A stretch of 64,000 nt of DNA from Castor canadensis (Eukaryota; Chordata; Mammalia; Rodentia; Castoridae). The notes under the pieces are model-generated. The model ran no database searches, was not told the origin of the DNA, and saw nothing but the letters and a program-made list of their open reading frames with translations. This document shows, piece after piece, positions 12,376 through 57,336 of the stretch. A program made the position numbers and the translations under genes. Position 1 is the first letter of the stretch. Each line of letters starts with the position of its first letter. The stretch is from NCBI RefSeq assembly GCF_047511655.1, contig NC_133392.1:26798001-26862000 (forward strand), in the 5' to 3' direction.

Positions 12376-13240
12376 GAAGGGTGAGAGGGAGAAAACTCAA
12401 CATTGTGAGGGAGGTATAAAGATCTATTTGCAGTAAGAAACAACTTGGTATATGTGTTACCATTTATATCCACAAAGAGCAATGAATCTTTGCCTTTATC
12501 ACAAGAAATCCCTATTTTTAAAGGACTGTATTGACTTCATGAGCTCCTAATACATTATTTAATGGCAAAAATTAAAATTCCTCCTTCATAGCATTTCCTT
12601 AGTTACATCCAGTTGAAAGGAATAATAAGGTTAATTGAAAACAGAAAATAAGGGCAGTTAATAAAAGATGAACCAGTAAGCCTAGGAGCCATGCAAGTTG
12701 TCCTGCACAAGCTGTGCAAACCTTTCCTCTCTGGCACTTGACATTTGGGGTATTGTGTTCCAGAGGAAGCTCATTTGATATTCACAAAGGAAGCTATGTG
12801 ATGGAGGCTTGTTAACTGTGGGAACAGAGACTTCTCTACCTAGGACACTTCACCTGACACTATTAGGCTCTGAGTTATATGTCAAATTACCATAAGCAGC
12901 CCCAGCACTCTGGCTGCCTCCTGTGAGTCTCCCAGCAAAGCCCTCCTTGGCTACTGCTTGTAATGAATTAAACATATGTCAGCATCGTACACCAGGCCAT
13001 TGACTTGCCACCATGGCACAAACCTCACTTGTGACTTTGTTGAAACCATGCTAATTCAAATCCTAAAAAAGGGATCACAAACTTGAAATCCTACAGAGGT
13101 CAGGGAAGTTGGCTGAGTGGGGATGGTGGCAAAATTAAAGGACACATCCTGTCTCAAGGAGAAGTCACAACTCAGCTCAGGTCATTGCACTGTGCAGAAC
13201 TGCAAGGATGGGCTTGCTGGCACTGCAAGCTGGAAACCAT
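12376..13240. other. Unassigned intergenic DNA
   Basis: No gene or repeat recognised. Single-copy in appearance, so it could hold regulatory DNA. Confidence 0.4.
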
Positions 13241-13440
13241 CAAGCTGGGCCTGGTGGTGCACATGTAACCCCAGCTACTCTAGAGGCAGAAGCAGGAGGA
13301 TCACAAGTTTGAGGCAAGCTCAGGCAAAGTTAGCAAGACCCTAGCTCAAAAACAATACCAATAAAAGGACTGGGGGTGTGGTTCAAGTGGCACAGGTCAT
13401 GTGTGAAGCCCTGGTTAAATTCCCAGTGGGGAGGGGAAGA
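13241..13440 (+). repeat. Composite SINE
   Basis: B1-like half (GCTGGGCCTGGTGGTGCACA) and ID-like half (ACTGGGGGTGTGGTTCAAGT). Confidence 0.75.
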
Positions 13441-13689
13441 GGAGTAAATAAAACCTGACTTATAAACATGGGCAACTCATTCCAAAACTGTTTAAAACAC
13501 TGTGACCTCTGCAAAATCTGGACCCATAAGTGTGCTCCTAAAACTCCAATCCCACAGTGGAAGTGATGTTTCCATGGCCAATAACCAATAAATAGCTCAG
13601 TAGCAAAGCCAGTGCTAGAAAGACTACCTTTCATTCTACCAGTGAGATTAGATCCGCTCAGCCTTAGATCAAGTTAAAAAGTTTACAGA

Positions 13690-13996
13690 CCAGCCAGGTG
13701 CTGTGGCTCATACTTGTAATCCTAGCTACTTGGGATGTGGAGATTGGGAGGATCACAGTTCGAGGCCAGCTCCAGCAAAAAGTATGTGCAAGCCCCCCAT
13801 CTCCACCAATAGTTGGGAGGCTATGAGGGAAGGTAAATAGGAGGGTTGGAGTCCAGGCCAGCCCAGGCATAAAAGTGAGAGCCAATTTGAAAGACAGCTA
13901 AAGCAAAAAGGCTGAGGGTATGGCTCATGTATAGAGAGTCTGCCTAGCAAGAATGAGACCCTGAGTTCAAACCCTAGTACCACCAAAAAAAAAAAA
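13690..13996 (+). repeat. Extended composite SINE
   Basis: B1-like half, a second B1-like stretch (GTAAATAGGAGGGTTGGAGT) and an ID-like half with CTGAGTTCAAACCCTAGTAC and an A-tail: a longer variant of the usual two-part unit. Confidence 0.7.
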
Positions 13997-13999
13997 GTT

Positions 14000-15655
14000 A
14001 ACAAACTTGAATCTGCTTTATGGCACCCAGAACATCACTGACTGATTTACCATTCTGCCTTTTTACTGTCTGGCTTCTGGACAGAGTATGGAGCACTGGG
14101 TTACTACCTGAGGTAAGGGCAGTATCAGGGCAGGACACTTTTGCTCCAGACTGATTTTCCCCTCACCTAGAACCTTCATGAAAGGAGAGGCTGATAGGTT
14201 GCATTGGAGAAGGAGACTGGTACAGTTGTCAGTCTAAGACAAGCAAGGCTCCCTCAGCAGGAGGAGGTTAAGTCTAAAACTTCCATTCACAGAGCCTCCC
14301 ATCACCTCAGTGGGAGCTATGCTTTCAGGAACTGCAAGGTCAGCGGTTGAAGAGAGACTGAACAAAGCAGGTCATGATTTGGATTGTATGACTCTGGCTT
14401 CCTATTTGCAAAGGAGTTCACTTTTAATCTAGGGAGCTGTCCCTCTGCTGGTTCCTAGGACCAGGTGTACACAAGAACCTGTGTTTGGACCCAAATTGAA
14501 GACACCTGACACATCACAGAAGTTAGGATAGGTGTCAACAATGTTTAGACACCACGCTGAGCTGTGTGGACCACTGGCCCATGGGGTTCATAAGATCCCA
14601 TTTTAACAGCCAGTGCCTAGGACAGTGCCTGGTACACAGCAGGTAGTTAATTACTACTTAGTGGCAAATGAAAGAATGGGAAGATAGGTCTACATCCCTT
14701 AAGAAACTCCTGGAATAGAATTCCCCTCCTAATGTGGCAGAACAAATGACTGCCTTGGCTGCTTCCTTGGAGCCACCCAAGCGAGGCAAGTGTTCATCAA
14801 AGGAGGAGGCACTGCTGCTGTTTGGGCACAGTGCCATGCTCTTTTCACCTATGCATGGCAGAAGTCAGGGTGGGACCTCCCCCAGATGGGGAGGCTCAGC
14901 TGCCTCTGCAGGCTTCCATGATTTTGAAGTGATTCCTCTTGCGATAGAGAAGGACTTAAAATATTGTATTTGATACAATAATCAACTAAGAGAAAATACA
15001 CCTTAAACTCTTTAAGTCATCTTTTGAAAAGGGTTTGTGGCTAGGGAAGAATTAGGTCCGTTTCAATGGCTTTGCTGTGAATATAATGTAACTGTATGGC
15101 ATGACCACCAAAAGGCTACCAACTGTGTCATCCAGGTGATAGGTATAAAAAAATGTCACAACAATTGTTTTCTTTATATTTGAAAAATGTCATAAAATGG
15201 TGGGGGCAAAGGTGCCTCCCATGCAGAGTTAGCTGCTGTTTCCTTGAACCCTGATCAGGCAGCAAAAGCAGCGCTGGTCTGTAGCTGGGCCTGACCCCAC
15301 CTGCTTGAGCAACCAGCCGAATCTCAGCTGAAAACAGTCTAAACCATGAGCTAGGTGCTCTTTCAACTCCACACCGACCAAGATACAAAGGCACAAGTGA
15401 GGGTAGGTGGTGGAGCTGAGAGGAAAAAGAAAATGATCAAGTTTGCATCGGGGTTTTTGTTTCACTATCACTGCCTCTCACTTCTTTTTTTTTTTTTTTT
15501 TGTACTGGGTGCCTCTCACTCTTAAGAGAGAAATCCTGTCTTACAAGACATCGAACACTCCTGGTAGTTATCTTCGTCATCTATTTGGCATATTCAGTAC
15601 CCATTTCTAACACTTGTGTAGGTAGAACACATCTGACTTTATATTGTCTAATCCA
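14000..15655. other. Mostly unassigned intergenic DNA
   Basis: A short MIR-like tail at about 14615-14660 (CAGTGCCTGGTACACAGCAG) and a T-run at 15484-15503. Reading frames of up to 88 codons here show no recognisable protein. Confidence 0.45.
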
Positions 15656-15659
15656 TACT

Positions 15660-15790
15660 TTTTAAGTATTATTATTATTTGGTTTTTCTTTTTTTGAGAC
15701 AGTCTTGCTATGAAGTCTCAAACTCTCCATCCTCCTACCTCAACCTCCTGAGTGCCGGGAGTCTCAGGCATGCAACACCGTGCCCAGTCA
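15660..15790 (-). repeat. B1-like SINE fragment, inverted
   Basis: TTTTTGAGACAGTCTTGCTA, then CTCAACCTCCTGAGTGCCGG. Confidence 0.65.
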
Positions 15791-16329
15791 GCAAGTCTTA
15801 AAATGTATAATTTTGTTGGAAAATAATGTATTAGGTATGTTATTCTCAGGAAAAGAATGAATTTTCCAGATTCCAGTCCAATTTCTTCCTGGAGAACTGA
15901 GAGTTCCAAAAGCAAAGTGAAAGGCAAAAACCTCTTTCTCTTCAGGTTAGAAAAAGTCTTCTTCTATCATTGCCTTTCTACAGGGCTCATGCATGGCAAA
16001 GTGTATCCCATTCTAACACAGCAGTAGGTGGGGAGCAGTGTTTCAAAGCAAGGTCACTGAGACAATAGGGCTGAAAAGATGCCACTTGCTCCTTTTCCTC
16101 TGTAGTAGTGAGTCAGGGTCTAAAACTGAACTTACTCAAAAATTGGAGAATTTCTCATTTTTAAACAGCTTTCTTTTTAAAAGTAGAATCTGTCCTTAGA
16201 ACCCATTCCAATGTTCTCTAGACCTAAACATTCTCAAACTTCTAATCAAAAACCTCTTAGGTAGTGCCAGCCCCATCCCCACTTTTCACACGCAGTTGCG
16301 TGACTGGTGAGGTTTATTGTATTCTAGTT

Positions 16330-16535
16330 TTTTTTTTTTTTTTTTTAGTGGTACTGGGGTTTGAACTCAGGGCCTCATACTTGCTAGGCAGGTGCTCTAC
16401 CACTTTGAACCACTCCACCATTCCTTTTTTTGAGTTAGATATTCTTGACATAGGGTCTTGCTTTTTGCCTAGGCTGACCTGGATCAGCAATCCTCTTGAT
16501 CTCTGCCTCTAGAGTAGCTAGGATTACAGGCAAGA
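16330..16535 (-). repeat. Composite SINE, inverted
   Basis: T-run, GTACTGGGGTTTGAACTCAG, CTAGGATTACAGGCAAG. Confidence 0.8.
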
Positions 16536-17300
16536 TTTTCTCATTAAAACCTTTCATTGGTTGAAGGCTGTTATTCAAAAACTGAGCAATCAGCTGGGTG
16601 ACAAATACCATGACTTAACACCTTTCTGTGTTCCTGGACAAATTCTTCAAGTACAGCTGGACTTCAATTTATTTAATCACCATTGGACTTTCCTTAAATG
16701 TTCTTAATCTTCTTTAATTATAGGATCTAGAGTTAAATTTAGCACTTTACTGGAAGTTTAACCATGGTATCTTACTAAGAGAAACCCTATCATCTTTACA
16801 TCTCTTAGCTTTCCTGTATAAAAAGTACCAAACTGTTACAGTTGGAATTGACCACAGATAATCACTATATCTGATGCCGAAGAATTTATTATCAATTTGT
16901 TTTCTTCATTCATTGCAAAAGAAAGACAAAAGTTCCTATTTTAAAGACAATTACTTCAAGAACACTTTTACCAAATATGATTTGGCAATATCTTGGCATG
17001 TGTAGCATTTCCAAAGGAGCTTTGCTTAGTGAGTGAATGTGGAGAAAAGTTAAAAAGGTGTTGTGCGGCAGGCCAGAGAGGAGACGTTCTTGAGAATCTG
17101 CCAATCATTTCTGAAGCCTTACTGGCCCCTTGGGTGGTCTTAGACTGCGGCTCAGTTCCTCTTCTCACCACTAGATGGGACTAGAATGCTGAATTAGTTA
17201 AGAAATAGAAAACAAGCTTAACTAGTCTAGGTGATTTGCTGTGAACCTTTAATCAATACCTTCTTTTAAAAAAATCACTCATTTACTTTCACCAGTGATC
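16536..17300. other. DNA just downstream of AS3MT
   Basis: No gene or clear repeat. Another AATAAA on the minus strand near 16877 could serve a longer AS3MT 3'UTR. Confidence 0.4.
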
Positions 17301-17323
17301 TAAATTTGGTATCTTCTGTGCCA

Positions 17324-17329
17324 TTTATT
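17324..17329 (-). terminator. AS3MT: Candidate AS3MT polyadenylation signal
   Basis: AATAAA on the minus strand, 82 nt after the stop codon. It is the first canonical hexamer downstream; cleavage would fall near 17300-17312. Confidence 0.55.
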
Positions 17330-17410
17330 CCTATGATCCATGCTATGGGGAAAAAGCATAAATGATTCATTTCTTGCCCATCGCTAGTGGGCTCCGTGTT
17401 GGCTGTAGAT

Positions 17411-51369
<33,959 letters not shown>

Positions 51370-51370
<1 letters not shown>

Positions 51371-51420
51371 GTCTCGCGGCCTCCGGGCTCCAGGACCTGG
51401 GTCCCCGCACGCACGCATGC
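51370..51420 (-). CDS. AS3MT: AS3MT exon 1 (5'UTR plus first base of the start codon)
   Basis: The minus strand reads GCGAGACA|GTGAGT, a strong donor after position 51370. Joining to exon 2 makes GAC-ATG-G, so the A of the initiator ATG is the last base of exon 1 and TG opens exon 2. Context is good (G at -3, G at +4). Only the 3' boundary is supported; the upper limit is arbitrary. Confidence 0.75.
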
Positions 51421-51560
51421 CACTCCGGGACGGGGAACGGACCCGACCTCGGTCTGTGGCCCGCGACTGAGCGGCTGCAGAACCGCCCTCTGCTCCCCAC
51501 CCCCGCCTCCCGCACCTGCCCTCACCTGGCGCATCTTGCTGGGCGCAGTCATCTGGGTTG
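51371..51560 (-). promoter_or_regulatory. AS3MT: AS3MT promoter / 5' CpG-rich region
   Basis: GC-rich, CpG-containing DNA directly upstream of the exon 1 donor. No TATA box is evident. On the minus strand there is a GCATGCGTGCG stretch near 51409-51419 that resembles an NRF1 site. The transcription start was not determined. The region also contains a second strong donor (see the alternative first exon). Confidence 0.55.
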
Positions 51561-51600
51561 CCTTTGGTCTTTTGAGCCCGGAGGAGGGTACTTCATAATT
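51526..51600 (-). other. Possible alternative AS3MT first exon
   Basis: Minus strand GCGCCAG|GTGAGG is a strong donor ending at 51526. Two ATGs lie just before it, but both are out of frame with AS3MT after joining to exon 2, so this exon could only add an upstream reading frame. It has a GT-AG partner in exon 2 but no other evidence of use. The upper limit is arbitrary. Confidence 0.3.
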
Positions 51601-52290
51601 AATAAACATCCTCCCCTATTACTCCACGGTGATTTTTATTTATAAATCTTGTATGTTGGCTTAAATGAACGCCCGCAAGATTTTTCTTTTGGTAGTGAAG
51701 TCGCCTTTTCTCAATCGTTTTATAAAGTCAGATTTATTGAGATTAAAATTTATTTGCAACAAAATTCACTTTCCTTTAGTGTACAGTTCTGTGAACTCTG
51801 ACAAGTATGCACATCACCAAAAAAATTCAAACGGTTCTCTGGTCCAAACAGAGTTTCCTGGTAGTAAATTCCTTCCTCCCCCTCCCAGCTTGGAAGCAAC
51901 CACACATCAGTTCTCCCTCTCTATACTTCTGCCTTTTCCAGTATGTCATTGATGGATTCATACAGCACGTAGCCACTCTATTTATGTTGAGTTGTATACA
52001 GCAAAGCAACTTCCCTAAATTCATTTTCACCTCTAGTAATTTTTGGTCAATTCACATATGTATTGTCACTTCACCTTGCAAGAAGTATTTTTATATTCCA
52101 CCACTAGATTTGCATATCTTGTTTGCTTTTTTGTGGTTGTAATTCTTCCGGACATAAGGAGATAGTGAGATCCAAGTGAAAGGTATCTCAGTTTTCAATT
52201 TCATGTGCCAATAATACAAAAAAAAAAAAAATGTTGAAATCCAGCTAGAAATTTACACCTTCCCTGTTGTCAGTTGTTATTAAAATGAAT
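51601..52290. other. DNA upstream of AS3MT, possible old L1 or retroposed DNA
   Basis: 51720-52140 has the flavour of an inverted L2/L1-like relic (TTTATTGAGATTAAAATTTA). No gene supported. Confidence 0.3.
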
Positions 52291-52294
52291 AGGG

Positions 52295-52402
52295 AGTGGG
52301 TTTTTTTTTTTTTTTTTTTTTGGCAGTAGTAGGGATTGAACTCAGGGCCTCTTAGTTGCTAGCCAGGTGCTCTACCACTTAAGTCACTCCACCAGCCCTG
52401 TA
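52295..52402 (-). repeat. ID-like SINE, inverted
   Basis: T-run, GGGATTGAACTCAGGGCCTC, TGCTCTACCACTTAAGTCAC. Confidence 0.8.
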
Positions 52403-52924
52403 TTTTCATGTTTTTAACAAACTAAACCTCTAGAAACAATCCTTGTTAGGATACTTTTATAGATTGGAACACTTTCATCTATTGGCTATGTAAAAGTGAG
52501 CATTTTCATAGGCATCACTTAGATTTTTTTTTAGCGACTGTGTAATGGTGAAAACACTACTGAATATTCATTTTCAAAATCTTCTCACCATAAGATGAGC
52601 TCCTTTAGCATAGCAGTCACTTTGTCAAACCTGATAAATGCCAGCTTTCCCCTTAAGAAGCAGACTAACAGGAGGTTAAGGAGCAGACACTGTCATTTTC
52701 AGTGTGCTTGCTTCATTCTATTATCTTCAGTCTGTGGTTTATTCACAAGAATCATTTGATAAACCCTAACTCGACTTAACCACACAAAGATAAACTGCAA
52801 AACCATTACCAACTTAAACTGAGTTACTCTCCACTTCTCCCTCTGGTGTGTGTGGTCAGATTTTGGACCAAACAGTGAATATTGATCACTTTGATTGGTC
52901 AGTACTTCAACCACAGGTTTGTTT

Positions 52925-53330
52925 TGCTTTGGTTTTGATTTTTGGGTAGTTGTTTTGCAGTGCTGGGGATTGAACCTTTGGTCTACTGTGTGCTAAGGCA
53001 ATCACCCTGCCACTGAGCTAGCCCTAGCCCATGTTTTTTTGAGTTTTGGTTTGCTTTTTTTTTTTTGCAATATTAGGATTTGAACTCAGGGTCTTGCATT
53101 TGCTAGGCAGGTACTCTAGCACTTCAACCACATTGTCAACTCTTTTTGTTTTGGTTATTTTTGTAATAGAGTCTTGCTTTTATGTCGAGGCTTGCCTAGA
53201 CTTTGATCCTCCTAGTTGTGCTTCCTGTGTAGCTGAATGACAGGTGAATGCCACCATGCCATTTTTCAGTGGTTGAGATAGGAGTCTCAAGAAATTTTTG
53301 CCTGGGCTACCTTCGAACAATGAGACAAAA
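52925..53330 (-). repeat. Two inverted SINEs
   Basis: Classic ID at 52945-53030 (GCTGGGGATTGAACCTTTGG) and a composite SINE at 53045-53330. Confidence 0.7.
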
Positions 53331-53764
53331 GCCAAATTTTTAAAGATTAAAAATATACATAGAAATTTTCATATTTTCTTCTCTTCCAAGGAAGGCCTTG
53401 TACATGCTGCCACACATTCTACCCCAGGAATTACTGGTCGGACAATTATAAGATGGTCCAGAAAGGCAGGTTTTGGTTCAATCCATAGAACCATCTTTCA
53501 AGAAGTAGTTTTCAGAAATGGCCCACACCCCTAAGTAGAGGGTTCCTAGACATGGGATGCATTAAGCAGAGCCAGAGGTCCCACTGGATGGCAGTCCTCT
53601 GCGTTTTTATTAGCTTAAAGACCCAAAATGACAGTTGACTAGCTTGTTTCTGTTTATAAGGAATGTAAGAGATAACAGAAAACTAGGCCAGTTACAAAGC
53701 CTCCCATCAAGCTCAATGGCTGTGTTTTTCATCTGTAAAACATAGGGCCAGAATATGATAGCTT

Positions 53765-54115
53765 TTTTTATTGGTTTTTAATTTTTAAATTTTAATGTTA
53801 TGTTGGGCAGGGGTACATTGTATTTACAGAGGTTCTTGCAATGTATCAAATATGTCATTCTTGAATTCACTCCTTCTGCCATTCTCTTTCATCCTCCCCA
53901 TTCAAGAAATAATTCAACAGGTACATTTTTTCCATTTACATTCATGTGTACACAGTATTTGCACCACATTCACCCTTTTACACCCATTCCTGCCTTCTCC
54001 CTCCTGCCACTGGTATCAACCTTCTCCTCCTCCAGGGAGGACCTATTCTTCCCTTCTGTTCTCCAATTTTGTACAAGAAAGGAAAAAGAAAGGGTGTTTT
54101 TACTTGTTTAATATG
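53765..54115 (-). mobile_element. Old LINE-1 3'UTR-like sequence, inverted
   Basis: Same layout as the young 3'UTRs but diverged: GGGTACATTGTATTTACAGA followed by C/T-rich blocks. Confidence 0.4.
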
Positions 54116-54194
54116 ATAGTTTTTAAGGCTTCTTCTTATAATACTCTGTGATGACTCTTCTTCACCAAACAGTATGTTGGTTCTTGTTATCTTT

Positions 54195-54360
54195 CTCTTT
54201 TTGGCAGTGCTAGGGATTGAACCCAGGGCCTTGTGAATGCAAAGCTTTCTACCACTGAGCTACGTCCCCAGGCTTGGTTCTTAGATTTAAAACATACTGG
54301 GATTGTGGCTTAGTGATAGAGTACAAGGCTCTGGGTTCACCACCATGAAAAAAATTTTTT
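54195..54360. repeat. ID SINE pair in opposite directions
   Basis: Inverted at 54205-54275 (GGGATTGAACCCAGGGCCTT), direct at 54290-54355 (GGATTGTGGCTTAGTGATAG). Confidence 0.7.
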
Positions 54361-54389
54361 TAAATAAATAAACATAATTTTTTAGAAAG

Positions 54390-56000
54390 AAATTCTTTTT
54401 TAAAGATTTTATTAGGATTTTTGCATAAATATTCCTAAATAAGAATTTCCTAAATTTTCGTACATCATCTTGCATTTTACTTTTTAAAATGAAAATCACA
54501 TTTACTATATTTTTTTTATATTTTGGGCATATATGAAAAGGATTTGTTCTTTGACAACTTGGAAAAGTCACAGGAACCCTACTGCAAGCAAACAACATTT
54601 TAATTGGATATTCTTTGGCAGCTTATGGATTATTTCTCATAAGCAATCTGAACATATCTCCTTTTAAATATCAGTTTTGTAATACTGTATCTTTATAAGG
54701 GGCCAGACTTTTTTTTACATTAATCAGATTTTTAGCAGCAAACTGAGAAATAACTCTTTTCAAATCTAGTGGATTTATTTTATGGATCTCCTATTCAGTG
54801 ATAAATTTACTAATTTGTAATTTTATGGTTGAACTATCACTTTCCCTATTTACTCTGTAACAACTACTTAGTGGTTTTTTCTAATTTTTTATCATTTTAA
54901 GTGCTTAGTTTTAAATTTTCCATTTTGGTTTCTTCTGCTTTCTTTCCAAATTCGAGCTTTTAAAAATATGATTTCCACTCTTATCCCTAATATAGAGATT
55001 TTTTTTTTTTTTTTTGGATACGGGGTCTCACTCTATTGCTCAGGTTGGCTTCAAACCCAAGATCCTCCTGCCTAAGTCTCCCAAGTAGCTGGAATTGCAG
55101 GTGTGAAATATCACCCAGCCCTACTTACAAAGATATAAAGGGTGATTTTTTTTTTCTTACAGTAGTGCTTTAGTATCATCATGAAAATTGTCTTGTGTGG
55201 AACTTAAATTTTCATTATTTAAGAAGCACTATCCTCCAGCGTATACTCTGTAACCCAAGCATTAATGAAGTACTTTATGTTTCTGTGTTTTTGATTACCA
55301 ACTAGTTCTATTGTTTTTTTAAAAAAAAAATCCTTGTCTGATCAAATTAATTATATAGACAGTTCCTTCTGTCCTCAAATTTCCAGCTACTTTTTTTTTC
55401 ATATATTTTGGTATTATGTTCTTTAAAATAAATAAGTTCATTATTACTAAATTTTCATTATTATTTTTTGGTGGTACTGAGGTTTGAACTCAGGGCCTCA
55501 TGCTTGTTAGGCAGGTCCTCTATCACTTGAGTTTTCATTATTTAATGTAAATTTTATCTTTACTATTAAAATTTTGATTATGAAATTTATCTTGTCAGAC
55601 ACAATGTAAGTAATCATTGCTTCTTCAACATTTGTTCTAATATGAAGAAAATTTAGACCATATGTCTGTCTTAATATTTTTTCAACTTATTTCTTTGTTT
55701 CTTGTAATAATTGCACTTCGTTTTATTTTCTAAATTGATAGCATTTCGTTTTTAAAGGTAAATTGGGCCCATTTACATTTAATATTATAATTATTAATAA
55801 AGTTATAGAATTAATGCATAACTGAATGCCTTTTCTGCTCTATTTTTTACCTTAACTTAATGTGAATATGTATGAGATAAATATAATCTGATATGCTTGA
55901 TTAACTTGATGTTACACAATATGAATTAAACTAGACTAACTTATTTGCTTTTTTTTCTATCAGTGAAAACACTATTTTCTTATGTGAACTTTCTCCCAAT
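54390..56000 (-). mobile_element. Old LINE-1 remnant with SINE insertions
   Basis: AT-rich inverted L1-like DNA (TTTCTTCTGCTTTCTTTCCA; GGGCCCATTTACATTTAATA near 55765, typical of the ORF2 start read backwards). Interrupted by inverted SINEs at about 54990-55125 and 55465-55530. Confidence 0.45.
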
Positions 56001-56126
56001 TCCTTCGTAAATGCAGAATTATTCTAGAACAGGATGGAGTCCCATTTTAAATTCAAACGAATTAAAGATACTCAGGTTTGACCACAGATAATGGCGATGT
56101 AGCTCAGAGTATGTTTTAAAACCTAC

Positions 56127-56215
56127 TCTTGGGGAAAGGGGTGTAGCTCAGTGGTAGAGTGCTTGTCTAGCATGTACAGGCCCTGGCTTCCAAACACAGC
56201 ACCAAAAGAAAAAAA
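56127..56215 (+). repeat. ID SINE
   Basis: GGGGTGTAGCTCAGTGGTAG, CTAGCATGTACAGGCCCTGG, A-tail. Confidence 0.85.
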
Positions 56216-56659
56216 AAAACTTCTTATCTGAAAATAGTATTATCATTTAACAAGATGAATCTACTGAACATAGGTAAACATTAAGACTTTTTAATTGTGG
56301 TACAACCCCTGCCATAATCATTCATGTAATTCAACTCCCTTCATATTTGACAGTAACGTCATACAGATGAAGTTGCTGATAATTAAGCAAAATTATAAAA
56401 TGAACCAATGTCACAACAAATGAATCAAGAGTCACAAGAAGAAAGGAACCGTAGGAATGCAGGTCAAGGCAAGAGGCTGCAGCTGGCCAGATATGTTACT
56501 TTTTGCCTAATTTTCATCTAGGAATTCACCATAACAAAGAAAACAAGAAGTGTTACCCATCCCCATTCTGTGTCTAATAAATAAAATATTTCTTGACTGA
56601 ATGGTTAGAAGAAAAGTCTTTAAAAAACATTAATCATTTTCATGAGTTCACAATAGAAG

Positions 56660-56945
56660 TCCTTCCTTCCCTCCCTCCCTCCGTCTCTCCCTCCCTCTCT
56701 TTAAAAGATGGGGTGTCACTATGTTGTACAATGTTGCCCAGGCTGGTCTCAAGTGATCCTCTTGCCTCAGCCTTCCAAGTAGCTGAGACTCAAGGCACAT
56801 GTCATCATGCCTGTCTGAAACTCTGTTTCTGGATATAAAATATTACTCAGCAGCCAGGCATGGTGGTGCGCACCTTGAGACAGAAGGATCGAGTTGGAGT
56901 CAGCCTGGGCTACATAGTGAAATCCTGCCTCAGGGGAAAAAAAAA
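56660..56945. repeat. Pyrimidine repeat and facing B1-like SINEs
   Basis: (CTTC/CCTC)n at 56660-56700, inverted B1-like at 56705-56815, direct B1-like at 56850-56945. Confidence 0.7.
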
Positions 56946-57284
56946 AAAAGAAACTTAGTATTTGCTTAAGGGACAAATTATACAATATGGCTTTTGACAT
57001 ATTAAAACTCTATGGGAAAATCTAAGATATCTTTTAATTTTGCTTTAATATCATATTAATGGAACATAAAAATTGAGTAAGAACATAGGTTAGTCTACTT
57101 TAAGAAGTGCTTTCAAAATTCAACCACCTAGCTTCTTTTCAGAAGAAACTATACATCAACACACTCTTTTCTAACTTAACTTTTGGAGATGAAAATGGAA
57201 ACTCAAACCTCTAGCCCAACAGTTTGTGTAAAATACTCCCTCCTCAGCGTCAAGTAAAGTGCCATTACTCTCTTATATACCGTT

Positions 57285-57336
57285 CTACTTCAACAGATGA
57301 TTCAGCTGGTCCTGCAGATCTGACGACTGTTCAACA
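57285..57336 (-). CDS. BORCS7: BORCS7 last coding exon
   Basis: 52 coding nt to a TAG stop, acceptor TTCTAG. Encodes (N)VEQSSDLQDQLNHLLK. The 3'UTR end was not fixed: ATTAAA-type hexamers lie about 250 nt downstream near 57034, without other support. Confidence 0.93.

Noticed and set aside
1-17300. CNNM2, expected downstream of AS3MT by synteny
   Set aside because: No CNNM2 exon or CpG island was seen; it probably lies beyond the window start.
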